Source: Diphasiastrum complanatum (Eukaryota > Streptophyta > Lycopodiopsida > Lycopodiales > Lycopodiaceae). Taken from it: DNA of 64,000 bases. The translations under genes were made by a program, and so were the position numbers. The DNA lies in NCBI GenBank assembly GCA_029204225.1, contig CM055092.1:78155527-78219526 (forward strand). Direction: 5' to 3'. Position 1 is the stretch's first letter. Each line of letters starts with the position of its first letter. The notes under the pieces were generated by a model. The model did not search any database, was not told the origin of the DNA, and saw only the letters and a program-made list of their open reading frames with translations. Positions 37,881 through 50,461 of the stretch are shown here, in pieces.

Positions 37881-38299
37881 ATCTTCCATAACTTATGACT
37901 CTTTGATTACTATTCTTGTGAAACTTGAAACTCAATGGACCATTTAGGAGGGCGCCCTCCTACTAGGACCCATTGCCTAAGTTGTGCATGTATACCTTGG
38001 TCCGAGATCAATAAAGTGATATGGTTCAAGGTTGAGACCCAAGGTTTAGAAATATAGTCATCCAAGACCTCTTTAGGTTCCATACCTCCATCCAAGGTAT
38101 AGACACCTACCTGCCCTTATCCAAGGACACTAGTTACTTAATCTAAGGCACCTAACCTTAATCCTAAGAGTATCCCTTATCCAAGGGTCACTTGCCATTT
38201 AGCCCCCAACGCTAAATGAACCTGTAGGAGTTCGAAGTACCATTGGATCTTCACAAAAATTTCACAGTAGCCAGATCTAGGCTAGATATATCTATGACA
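37881..38299. other. Spacer with an 18-bp perfect palindrome
   Basis: No coding signal. TAGGAGGGCGCCCTCCTA at 37945-37962 is a perfect palindrome. The motif CTTATCCAAGG and close variants recur several times between 38090 and 38200. Confidence 0.5.
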
Positions 38300-39480
38300 C
38301 TCTTTACGAATGTTACTTCCCAGCAGATCTCAAAAAATCATGGAAAACGTGCATATGAGTCAAACTCACATGCTCACCAAACTGCAAGAGTTACTTCCCA
38401 AGGAAACTCAAAAAATCTTGAAAAAGTGTATTTTTTTGGGTCTTTTTTGTAAAATTTTAAGATTTTATGGGAACAAACCCTTGCAGACTAGTATGCACTT
38501 GTATCGGAGTCAGATTCATCTTCTCACCAAGCTGCAAGAGTTAATTCCCAAGGAAACTCAAAAAGTCTTGAAAAACGTGCATTTTTTGGGGGGTCTTTTT
38601 GCAAAATTTTAAGATTTTCGAGGAATGAACCCTTGCAGACTGGTACGCACTTGTATCTGAGTCAGATTTATCTGCTCAGCAAGTTGCGAGAGTTACTTCC
38701 CAAGAAAACTCAAAAAATCTTGAAAAAAGTGTATTGTTTTTAGGCTTTTTTTTGGAAAATTTTAAAATTTTCTAGGAATGAACCCTCGTAGACTAGTATG
38801 CACTTGTATTTGAGTCAGATTAATTTGCTCACCAAGCTACAAGATTTACTTCCCAAGGAGAAAAAATCTTGAAAAAAATGTATTTTTTTGGGGTTTTTTA
38901 ACCAAATTTTGAGATTTTCTGGAAACTAATCTTCGCAGACTGGTATGTACTTGCATCTGAGTCAGATCTACCTGCTTGCCAAGCTGAGAGAGTTACTTCC
39001 TAGGGAAACTCAAAAATTCATTGTCTGAGAAGGTTCTAGGCCACTTTTTGCTCTTGGGAACCTTCACAAGGGCACTTTTTTTGGGATCTAACTCTCGCAG
39101 ACTTCTCTGTGTCCTTGTCTCAGTGAGATGGAACTTCAGAGAGCTCTGTGAAGGTTACTTCCCAGGGAAACTAAAAAATTCGTTGTCTGAGAAGGTTCTA
39201 GGCCACTTTTTGCTCTTGGGAACCTTCATAGGGGCACTTTTTTTGGAATCTAACTCTCGCAAACTTCTCTGTGTCCTTGTCTCAGTGAGATGGAATTTCA
39301 GAGAGCTCTGCAAAGGTTAGTTTTGAGTTTTGAATTTTTTTTTGATTTTTACAAGGGATTTTTGAATTTTTATGGATTTTTCTCTGTTTTTTCAAAATCT
39401 ATTGGGAAGTAACCTTTGCAGGCTTTCATGTAAGTCTAGGATAGTACCCTGGAGCTGTTGCCAGTCATGAGAAGATCAGT
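38300..39480 (-). repeat. ~150-bp tandem repeat array in a Gypsy leader
   Basis: The block GAGTTACTTCCCAAGGAAAC or a variant recurs at about 38388, 38540, 38692, 38845, 38992 and 39147, roughly every 150 bp, with a partial copy at 38310. Each is followed by CAAAAAATCTTGAAAAA-like sequence and CTTGCAGACT-like sequence. Homologous sequence in reverse orientation fills 63480-64000. In minus orientation both lie downstream of a tRNA-Asp primer site, so the array belongs to the leader of a Gypsy element. Confidence 0.8.
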
Positions 39481-39842
39481 TTTTGCTGGTTTGTGAGAAA
39501 TCAAAATCTGATGGGATATTGGCTCTTTTTTTTCCTCCAAAAACAGATTTTGAGGTTTTTTTTTTTTCCTGATTTTTATGGATTTTATGGATTAACGAAG
39601 GGATTGGGTGCTTGGATCTGATCCTCCCACCTCATAATCTCTTCCTACAACACTTCCAAACAAAAAAGCAACACAAAAATGGCAAAATTTAAAAAAAACA
39701 ACAAAACTAACACTAACTCACACAAATCTAACCCCTAAAATTTTGATTTTTAGGTGAAAAAGAATGGTGAGAGAGAAGAAAAGAGGGAGGGAGAGAGAGG
39801 AAGAGATTAAGAAAACTATGTGGCGAAGCGAGTGTGTGGCGC

Positions 39843-39860
39843 TCCCCGGCAACGACGCCA
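39843..39860 (-). other. Primer binding site (tRNA-Asp) of a Gypsy element
   Basis: On the minus strand TGGCGTCGTTGCCGGGGA, one mismatch from the tRNA-Asp complement used by Athila/Tat-type Ty3/Gypsy elements. It marks the LTR/leader junction of a minus-strand element. Confidence 0.8.
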
Positions 39861-39861
39861 C

Positions 39862-41030
<1,169 letters not shown>

Positions 41031-42127
41031 CATGACGTTCAAAGTTCACCTTCTGAAAATCAATCAAGTAGATAATAAGAGCAATGTAGTAAAGACAAAC
41101 CATTTCGAAACTATAGTTGGCAATAGTTAGAGTGGGCTATTTATTTAGGTTGAAACAACAAGAACATGGGCGATAATAAAACAATAAGAGAGAATAGTCC
41201 ATATTTGGAAGTTAGAAAGACACTAAAGTGCATGGTTGAAGATTACATAAGTGTCGTAGCTATTGGCATGGGGCACTTTTAGCTTGGTCCAACCTATTTG
41301 CCTTACATATATACATGATTTGGGATGGAAGTCATGCAACTTGCTCAAAAAAAATTTGAGGAGGACCATGAGGTTACCATAAGGCAAGATTGCTCGCTAT
41401 TCCATTAGCAAACTTATTTTGTAATTTCTCTTGTATGTGTTACTGTGTGCATGAGAGGAATCCAACTCTCAGTATCCTATAAACAAAACTAAATCTACCA
41501 AATTTCTATAAAAGGTGCATATAAATTTGTCCTCAACCATCCTAAAGCTGGTACACTTAACAAGGAAAACAAGGTGATTTGAAACATCATGAGAAGCTTT
41601 GTCGTACAAAGTGTCTCCCAAAGAAGCATTCCTACTCTTGGAAAATGAGAAAGAAAAGGTTGTAATTTTGGAGAATTTGAAATTTAAAAGGACCCATTTT
41701 TGTGCTCTAACTCACCTAGGAGCTACATCTTATCACTCTTGTGGCAAAGCTATAAAAAAACATAAATCAAATGTCTACTAATCAGTGTACTTGAGGTTGA
41801 CCTAGTACATGAGTCCAAGACTTCTACTCATTAGCTTGATTAAAATGAAGGAAATTGCAAGCGTCTTTAGTAGGTCTTAGGTCAAGACAACTATCTATTA
41901 CCCATGTAGGTATATATATTTTCATAAGATTTATTTTATTTGTATCTATGTAGGGAGGGGGAGTTGGGACTTGACGTTTGTCAGAAAAAATTTTGTGCTC
42001 TTGCTTGTGAATGAATTTTTTCTCAGCCCATAGCAATGCAATGACATTCATAATAAGTTGATAAAAAGGAGCTGGAATTTTGGGCATTTTGTTTTGTTTT
42101 TCCTTGTCTTTTGAGATCAAGAAAGAG
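41031..42127. other. No recognisable gene
   Basis: AT-rich spacer. A frame near 41599 has no domain. Possibly old LTR or the 5' region of the candidate gene that follows. Confidence 0.35.
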
Positions 42128-44142
42128 ATGGAAAATAATGACCATCCATTGGAGATCCTTGCAGATGGCTTGGCTATGTTGAGGCAAATGGAGGCTACCA
42201 AAATGATGTGGAAGGTAGAAGCCAAAGCAAATGCTAATGCTGCTGCTGCAAGTGTTGGCAACAAGATCCAGAATGGATGTGAAGATAGTGTTTTGCTCTT
42301 TCCAGCAGAGCAGAAGAGGTACCCTATTCTCACAAATTCCCTACCAAGCAGAGGGAGCTTTGGACCTGGATGCATACTCAATCCAGGAAGAAAAGATCAG
42401 GTATCATGAAGATCTGTGTCCTGGTAGCAGCTCATTTGAATTGTAGTCCAGCCCAGTTTTGTTTCGTATAGCAAGAGTACATTCCAATGCAACCCATGCT
42501 ACAAAAACTGCATTGCTTTCAATTTTTTTAATGGATTCAGTGTCTTATATTAAGTTTTCTATTGGAGCTCTATGGTTGCTGTCTTTGAATTATGTATTGA
42601 ATGGATTACCTCCTGGGTGGACAGCATTATGCAGAACATCAAACCGGGCGGACGTTTTGTTTGGACGTTGGATCATCAACTGCCAAGGAGTGGGTAGCTA
42701 CAGGTGCTGCAACCTTCCAAGAGAATTCCAATCAGGTTCTGATTCCCACAAGTGTAAGTTCAGATTCTTCCATCTTTTCAAAGGCTTGGAGTTCCAGACC
42801 TTCCCGCAATCCTCACAGGAAAGTCTAGACACAATTCTAGTGGTTGGCAGAGTGCCTTGCTATCATCCAGATGGGGTAAAGCTCAATGCAAAGAAACCTC
42901 TGCAGTATTCGATTTGGGTGGTTCTTCTGGAAGACCTCTAAAATCTAGACACAATTCTAGTGGTTGGCAGAGTGCCTTGCTATCATCCAGATGGGGTAAA
43001 GCTCAATGCAAAGAAACCTCTGCAGTATTCGATTTGGGTGGTTCTTCTGGAAGACCTCTAAAATGTGGGTTCGATAAGGAGGCAGGGGTGATGATTTCTT
43101 CTAACCAACATATCAGGGGGGGAGATCAAAAGGGTGCCATTGACAATTTGGAGGTTGGATCCTTGGGTATTGGGAGCAACAAAGTAGATAAGTCTAGGTA
43201 TTTCATTTTTGACATGTTTCTCTGTGTATCCCAAATCAAATCCCAAAAACCTCTCGATACTTGTCCACCGAATGATTAAGCATGCTTGAAGTTGATTCCC
43301 ACATAAGGAAGATCTATTTACAATGTGTTTCCTTTTAGAACTTATAGCTGCAGATTCTTCTGTTGTGTAATTATGTTTCAGATGTTTTTCTTCACATATG
43401 GCCACTTACATTTCATGATGCATATGCCCAAAGACCTATTTGCATTGTAGTTTGAGGCTGACTAACCTTTTTTTGAATATATTGCATATTTGCTGTGAAT
43501 GATCTCTGATATAGTTATAATGTGAGAATTTACAGAGGATGTGCCCCAAGGAAAACAATCAGCAGTATGCAAGGAGGCTTCCATACTGTACAAATATGAG
43601 AAGAAGCATGATATCAAAGAGGATGCAATTAGGTATTTGGAACATACAGGCGGCAAATTTCCGTCAAAACAGTTGAATCATTTCAATAAATATACGCAGA
43701 GATGCAAGTAATAGGTTACATAGGAATGCTGCACCTGGCTCCTGTATTTGGGAGCCTGCTGATCACTTGAAGTCCCTTGTGACTATCAGGCTGTGAACAT
43801 CTCAATTTGAAGCCCACAAACTCAATGCATGGCTGGTGTGGGTTTCCAGTTAATGTCTCTCGTGGAAATCAGAGAGAGCCTCACTCTGGTCTTTGTAGTT
43901 CTTTGAATTCTAGTCTGCAATGTAGTAAAAAAGATGGGCAGAATTTTGCTAGAAACATACGATCAGAAGCAATCACTCTAAATATGCTGTGTCAGAGTGA
44001 ATCTGAAGACCGTGCTAAAGAAAGTAGGAAAAGGCAAAAGACTTGCCAATGGCAACAAAAGCAGCAACTTGCTTTTATAGGGAAAAATTTGTGCTTGCAG
44101 TATCTTTCTCGACCCATTGCAAAAATGCCACAGCCTGTCTAA
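42128..44142 (+). CDS. Candidate host gene, unidentified, multi-exon
   Basis: Several stretches look coding but do not join in one frame. The first runs from ATG 42128 (MENNDHPLEILADGLAMLRQ) to a donor CAG|GTATCA near 42401. A second starts near 42627 (HYAEHQTGRTFCLDVGSSTA) and runs to about 42828. A third, carrying a perfect tandem duplication, runs from about 42820 to a donor AG|GTATTT at 43197. A fourth lies near 43530-43710 (after TTTACAG). The last is at about 43791-44142 and ends KMPQPV before a stop. Acceptors with pyrimidine tracts precede several of these. No domain is recognised. Exon borders are uncertain and it may be a pseudogene. Confidence 0.35.
42824..43063 (+). repeat. Perfect 120-bp tandem duplication
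   Basis: 42824-42943 and 42944-43063 are identical by my base-by-base reading. The unit is 40 codons long and leaves the frame open (SRHNSSGWQSALLSSRWGKA and following, twice). Identity implies a very recent event, or an assembly artefact. Confidence 0.95.
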
Positions 44143-44636
44143 CTAGGAATCTTTTCCAGTTCAATTCTGATTGTTCAGCAAGGAAGGGGAGTCCTACATT
44201 TCAACTGCGATGACAATTGAACTTAAGCTCATAGTAGCACATAAAAAGCTGGCAAGGAAGCAGAGGGATTAACTGAGAAATGTTTAGCTCGATATCTGTT
44301 CAGCTACCTATTTTGTGCAGGTGAAGAAGCGTCCTGGTAAATTTTATGCACCTTCCTTATAGGACTACTCAATTTTTTTTTTTTGATAAAATATAGATTT
44401 CCTTTTCCCTATGAGGAATTTGGGGCGTCATTTGATTGGACTGGGACTTTATTGTTGGCCTTCATCATGGCATCCTCCCTTCCCTCCAAAGAAGTCATGA
44501 AAATCACTTTATAGTCAATTTTACAAATGTACGAAAGTTTGGTTTGAGCATACGTTTGTGCATGTGACTTGCACCTATTCTCCGGCACCAATGAAGTGAA
44601 TACGGTGTCGTCGCATTTAGTTTGTGATGGAGTTAA

Positions 44637-44702
<66 letters not shown>

Positions 44703-46627
44703 TAAGTATTATCATTTGGCAAGCCTTTAAGGAGATACTTTACCCAAGCTTTCATTCTAGGACAATATTAGCACCAAAGTAGAGCATACAACAATTTTAC
44801 TGTTCACAATACTTGACAAGTCCTTGATCATATTGATATAGACATTAGAAGTCATCAAATCCAATCAATGCACATGCACAACCAAACCTTGAGTCCTCAT
44901 GCATAGTCTCCACATAGATCCCATGCAATTTGATCGAAATCCTAGCCCACCTGGTATTCTTGATCCTTCATTTGTGCCATCACCATCATAGAAATAATTT
45001 GCAAGATTTGATACCCATGAACTTGCCATTGACCTACTTCTCATCTTGATTTCCCCATCTTATCAACATCTACCTTGTTAGATATTATTGTTCACCCACG
45101 ATCCCATTGTCACTTGATCTGACTATTTAGAACATAATGGAGCAATCAAGTGCTCTTCCTAACACCCATATCAATGTCACTTTCCAAAAGCTACTCAACG
45201 ATTCAAAGAGAATCCAAAACTTCATAATCAAAACTTCGAATTATAAGTGGTAGATTTCAATTATCAAATGGAAGCTTTGGATGTGGAGTACATGATGCCA
45301 GACCTATGGAGGGAAGAGGAATTGTAGAGGAGCATTGAATTAATAGAAGCATATGTGTTCTCAAGGTAAATGGGAGAAAACATTTGGATTATTGCTCAAT
45401 TTTTTGGGGAGCTGGCACAATCAATAAAGAGAACGGTGAGGCAATCAACGGAATTTGTGTCATGAAAGAAGAATGCAGGTGGCGATGATATCTTACTAAC
45501 AAAATATTTCTTCTCTACAATCACAATGTCTTATAGTCTACTTATCACTCATGTTCTTTTCACTTCAAAAGTTCTGTACAAAGTACTAGAAAACTCTCAT
45601 CCTGCACCTAATAAAATAGAATCAATGGTTAAAAACTTCTTTCTATAGTCCTTTCTTTCAAGTAAGAGTGTTGAAATAATTATGTTAATTTCTAGTGATA
45701 ATCATTAGCAAAAAGTAGTCCACATTATGAAATTCTCAGAACATTCTCAATAGATGATATATCAAATTTGCAAGTACATGTTTGGGATAATCTCTCCTTT
45801 CCCACTCATCCTAAATTGGAAATCAGACAATGTTTTCAATCCCTTAGGTGATTTCTATCTTGAATTTTTTGCCCTTCCCACATCCTCAAGCTTGCATGCT
45901 CGAAAACTATCAAAAGCTCCCCTACAAAGTATTGAAGTGGTTCATGAAATGGAGAAATTTATGTTTAGCCACTTAATATTTGAGGCCTTCCTAAATCTTC
46001 TTGTTACCACAAGTTAGGACATCATATGCAAGATTGTCCATTTCCTCCACATATCTTCCAATCAACTCATTCCTACTCAGATCATAATGAAAACAATATA
46101 GCATCTTTTGATCCGATGTCTTGTGCAAAACCATTAAACAAACATCAAATATACCTACTCAATCTACCAATTTCATGATGCTAGAGAATTTATTGAATTC
46201 TAGGCTAGAATTCAGTGAGTAAGAAGTGTTCAAAGAACAAAACCATGCCACCAAACCCATAACTAATTCCACCACTATTGTTTGGAAACCTCCCTTGTAA
46301 AAAATAAATGTCAAAAGAAATCCAATTTGTTTTGTGTAGTAGCATTAGTTGATGATAATTGCTCTTTTGGCCTTGAAGCATCAATAGATTGTATGCAGTT
46401 TAAGTTGCTCTCGAGGCCTTTAGTAATTACATTTTTGCAAATAGAGTTGGAAATTATTTTAAACCATGTAAGAGTCAAGGTATAAGCAAAAAGGAAAGAG
46501 GGGAAATTTTATAGCCTTGGACTTTCTAAGTTAGAAAAGTGGCCAATAGTGCCGCATAGTTAATAAGAGACCCAACCACAAGACCATATGACAAAAAGCT
46601 GCAAGGAAAGATTGAACAAATTATTTT
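44143..46627. other. No recognisable gene; (CT)n at 44639-44699
   Basis: About 2.5 kb without supported coding sequence. It contains a 60-bp (CT)n tract. The right part may be the LTR belonging to the degenerate tRNA-Asp primer site at 46628. Confidence 0.4.
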
Positions 46628-46645
46628 TGGTGTCATTGTCGGGAA
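46628..46645 (+). other. Degenerate tRNA-Asp primer site
   Basis: TGGTGTCATTGTCGGGAA matches the Gypsy primer site seen at 63207 at most positions. It suggests the LTR end of an old plus-strand Gypsy element. No internal coding region survives downstream. Confidence 0.4.
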
Positions 46646-47155
46646 ATTGTGTGATTTTGATATGTAGGGAGTCAGTCCACTTATGTGCTTGATTTTGTGT
46701 TTTTTGCATGAATATTAGTTGTTTAACATTTCAAGGTAGTGTTCAAGAAACTTTTTTGAATTATCCTTGTAAGCTTGCATTTGTTGAAGCTTCTTAGTTT
46801 TCTAAGGACTATTACTTATAAAAGGGTTAATTTGCCTATATAATTAATTGTCAAATCTTTTATGATATTGGTTTTTGAGAGATAATGCCAATTCCATTCC
46901 TATACTTTGTTGGCTTTTCCAAACATTATTTCAATGGATTTCACAACCCATTTCGCATGTTTTTGTTGACTATTTTGGTTGTATTTTGTGTAAAAATTAT
47001 ATTTCATTGTCGATGCAAGTTAACAATCTATCAGGTTAATCAAAAGAGCTGCAATACCTTATCAAACAACATTAGCACAACAACTACACAATACAAGAGC
47101 ATTACGCCAGAGTGCCAAGGGATTGGCGGGCAAGTAATAAATCTAGTAAGGGTTG
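46646..47155. other. No feature seen
   Basis: By position this would be the leader of the decayed Gypsy element at 46628. No frame with a domain is seen. Confidence 0.35.
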
Positions 47156-47221
47156 ATCCTGCATGCATTTTAGTTGACATGGGCTTGAGTTATCGCAAAA
47201 AAAAAAAAAAAAATCCTGCAT
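47156..47221 (+). mobile_element. Tiny poly(A) retroposon with 9-bp target duplication
   Basis: ATCCTGCAT at 47156-47164 is repeated at 47213-47221. Between them lie 48 bp ending in a run of about 17 A. This is the expected footprint of a severely 5'-truncated LINE/SINE-type insertion. Confidence 0.45.
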
Positions 47222-47470
47222 CCAAAGTTCGGTTGTGATAAGTAAAGTCATGTACTCATACATGGCTCGACTATGGTACACTTTAATGGCATGGAATTTC
47301 CCAAGTTGTTTGGTGCTTGGACTCTCGGAAAATGGTTACGGGAAATCCATGGGGCTAGTATAGCACGGAGGTGCTCTAGTACCTAGCATTGTGGCCATTG
47401 TCAAGTCTCTCTCCATCTATGTAATGAAAGATAGCTGCTTACATGTAGAATGTATATGTGAATCTAATAC

Positions 47471-48120
47471 GTGTGAAGGATTTCAGATCATTCAAGATCC
47501 AATCCATGTCCCTAATCTTTGGTTACAATAAGGAGCAAACCAACAATCCCGCCAATGTAGAAAAATCAGCATCTACATACAAAATGAGATGCAAACTCTA
47601 AGAGATATTGATCAAACATGAACCAAAAAAAAAAAAAAATGATTGTTGTTCGTACAATTACAGTACCCTACGGTATTTCACACGTATGAAACCAAAATTA
47701 GCAATAAATGATCATTCTACACATAAGATTGCAAGATAACATCATGAGATTGCACCAATGAGTAGTAGAACTCAAAGAGAACCATGTATAATGATGAAAT
47801 GAGAGAGAGAAGAGAGAAGATCCCTTTCTCCACGAGCTACAACAATAAATAGCAGGTCCAAACCCTATTTGGCCACCTGGCTTTCCCTCCAAAATGTAAA
47901 CCCTACTATTTTTGGGTCTAGATTCAATGTACCCAAAGTTCAAATTTGAATCTCTCTCAAACTCGACTACCAGCTTTCCCACACTTTCAAAGGGTGTTTA
48001 TTGAGTGTATTTTAAACTAATACAATTTAAAGAAGTTTATCTCTAAGTGTAAAATGAGTTTTGGCCTCATATTGACAATTTACCAAAATATGACTAAACT
48101 AGACTAAACTTGTTGAAATC
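47471..48120 (-). repeat. Second copy of the 3965-4637 LTR family
   Basis: The reverse complement aligns with 3965-4637 over most of its length, for example the blocks around GTTTGCATCTCATT, GTAGATGCTGATTTTTCTACATTG and TACATGGTTCTCTT. The pyrimidine-rich region after the TATA-like sequence is much shorter here. The primer site beside it is decayed and no coding region of this element is found, so it is a solo or near-solo LTR. Confidence 0.65.
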
Positions 48121-49057
48121 TCTCACAATACGTTCGTTTTGCTCCTTTAATGATCAGTATGGCTTCTGCCTTGATACGGCTTCGTTAAAGGGCAAAACAA
48201 ATTGCTAAGTTATGAAATGAATGATTGGAAAGATTGGACGTACTTGTTACAAATGCAATCTAGCTTATAAAGTAGTGAATCTTGTTTCGGACATGGATAA
48301 CAACTGAGACACCTGTCTTCCTCATGCAACTAACTTGTGCGGTTTTGTTGTGTGGGATGGTGGCATGTAACAACTGGGTGTCCTAAAACTTACTTCGCTT
48401 TATGGTACTCTGTACTGCTAAACTTTATACAGTTGTATTTTTACCTATTATGCTATAAATTGAAGGGTTCAAAGGGTTTGGTCCTGAATTGTCAAGAGCG
48501 ACTATGTGAAATCTTGTTACTCTCTCTCTAGCATCTTTGATGCCACCCCGACTACCCTTTGGTGGGGGTAGTACCAAACCTTTACCTTTACTTGTGTTTT
48601 ATGGCTAACAAGGTTTGTTGTATGGTGTAGTCCACAGGATGGTTTCATGATGCAGTGACTCTTGGCTATGGGGAGCCCCTTCCTCCTCCTAGTCCTTTTG
48701 TTCAAACTATTATATGTTGCATGAAGAAAGTTGTTGAAGTTCACCAATTGATTATTGCTTATGATATGACTACTTGTAATGCTACTGGCTCGGATGATGA
48801 AATTCTTTGTCTTATTGATTGATGTGCATCATGGATTAATTCAAAATTTATACAAATTTCATTAAAAAGAAAGAAACCCTTAGCATGGTTGAAAAAATTT
48901 ATATGGACCTCTCAAATTATGCTGAACGAATTACTGCTGAAGAAAATTCTGTAATATGCATATTCGGAACGTATTTGCTTGCTTGGAAAAAGAAAATGGT
49001 GACTCCTCTGCTGATACCCCTGTCCCTACCAATGCTCCTACTTCACCTCACCCTTTA
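48121..49057 (+). other. Unassigned sequence; left half of an interrupted frame
   Basis: A frame open from about 48630 to 48820 (GEPLPPPSPFVQTIICCMKK, then VEVHQLIIAYDMTTCNATGS) looks protein-like but is unknown. At the right end a frame beginning after a stop near 48930 runs into the Copia insertion and continues at 55355 (see that entry). Confidence 0.35.
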
Positions 49058-50159
49058 TGTTGGAGAGAGGGAGATGAACGAGTCGAGAAAAAGGTTTTGT
49101 ATGTTAGAAACGAAAAATAAGCCAAAGAGGTAAGACAAACAAGACACGAACTCGAACAAGAAATGAACGAGAAACAAACTCAAACAAAAAATGTTCATGT
49201 GCAGTGAACGAGCTATACGACTCTCTCCGTAAGCATGACTATGCCTATCACAACGAACAAAACGGTAGTGATGGGAATCACAGTCGTTCTTGATTACGTA
49301 GCCAAACTTTAATAAATGAATGAAGCTTCAAAAAATGGTTTGTTGCGAATAGTAAGACAAACTATTCGTCGTGAATGATTTGCGAAGAGCTAGATGGTGC
49401 TCGACTGATAATTAGTCGCGAATGATTCGTGAAAGACAAGACTAAATGTTAGTCATCTATTACCATAGAAGAACAACTAAAAAGATCAGACAAAATGAAT
49501 GATAAGCATAGCAATATTAACATAGATCTGAACGCAGAACAAAGAATTGTATCAGATTAAGTATATCATGTACACATGTCAATAATGCGGTAGAGCACAA
49601 GACAATAGCGGACGAAACCGCATTCCCTAAAAAGCTTATACAATCTATAAAGGGATAAAACCTTATTGCTGACAATCAAGAATCGTCTCATTCATCAACT
49701 CATCAACTCATTCCTCATTAACCTCATTACTCATTAACCTGAATACACAAAATGGTATCCAATATATATATATTATATTACAAGTGTGCAGATGTGGAAA
49801 GTACAGAGTGGATGTGTTGTCTGTAAGAGTTGTGGGTGGCTGCAGTCGTTGTCCAATCTGTTAGTGTAGCTGCATGGGGTGAGCGTGAAAAGGGTGCGAT
49901 GTCAATTAGTGTTGAAGTGATCATTGGTGATGACAATGCAAAAAGTGTGTCACTCTTATGAGTAGCCTTAGGATTAGATTTACAGGGTGTCTTTGCTTTT
50001 AGGCACCTTTGGCATTCTGTAAGATAGTGTTCCCTTTTCTTCGTTTGTGCAAATTTGCGTGTAAATATGCAGACTGCTTAACAACGTTAGTAAATATGCA
50101 GCATGAATGGAGGCAGATGAAAATGGGATTTAAGGAGAGTAGAGGGAATAAATCCAACA
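49058..50159 (-). repeat. 3' LTR of the older Copia
   Basis: 1102 bp; pairs with 54255-55354. It contains clustered GAACGAGA/CGAATAG motifs and TATATATATA near 49764. Confidence 0.9.
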
Positions 50160-50461
50160 CTCCCCCTTAATTTGGATCCGTGAATGCCTTGATCTTCAGA
50201 CTGAGCAATGCACAAATTTGTTGTGTGCATTAACACAAAGTGCTTTCGTGAAGATGTTTACAACCATGTCCTATGTTCTGCAGTACGTTAAGCTCACCTC
50301 TCTGTCGAGAACCTTGCCCCTGATGTAGTGATATCTGATCTAAATGTGCTTACTCCTAGAATGAAACATAGGGTTGGCCGATAAGGCAATAGCACTTTGG
50401 TTATCACAAAATAAAATTGTGGGGCTGTACTGATACAGATTGATGTCTGATAGCAAATTTC

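Noticed and set aside
37881-39480. Repeat array as CRISPR-like
   Set aside because: Units are ~150 bp, diverged, without short identical repeats separated by unique spacers, and the context is a eukaryotic Gypsy leader.
41824-42381. 185-residue minus-strand ORF
   Set aside because: Overlaps the better candidate exon at 42128-42401 on the plus strand and has no domain; likely a shadow.
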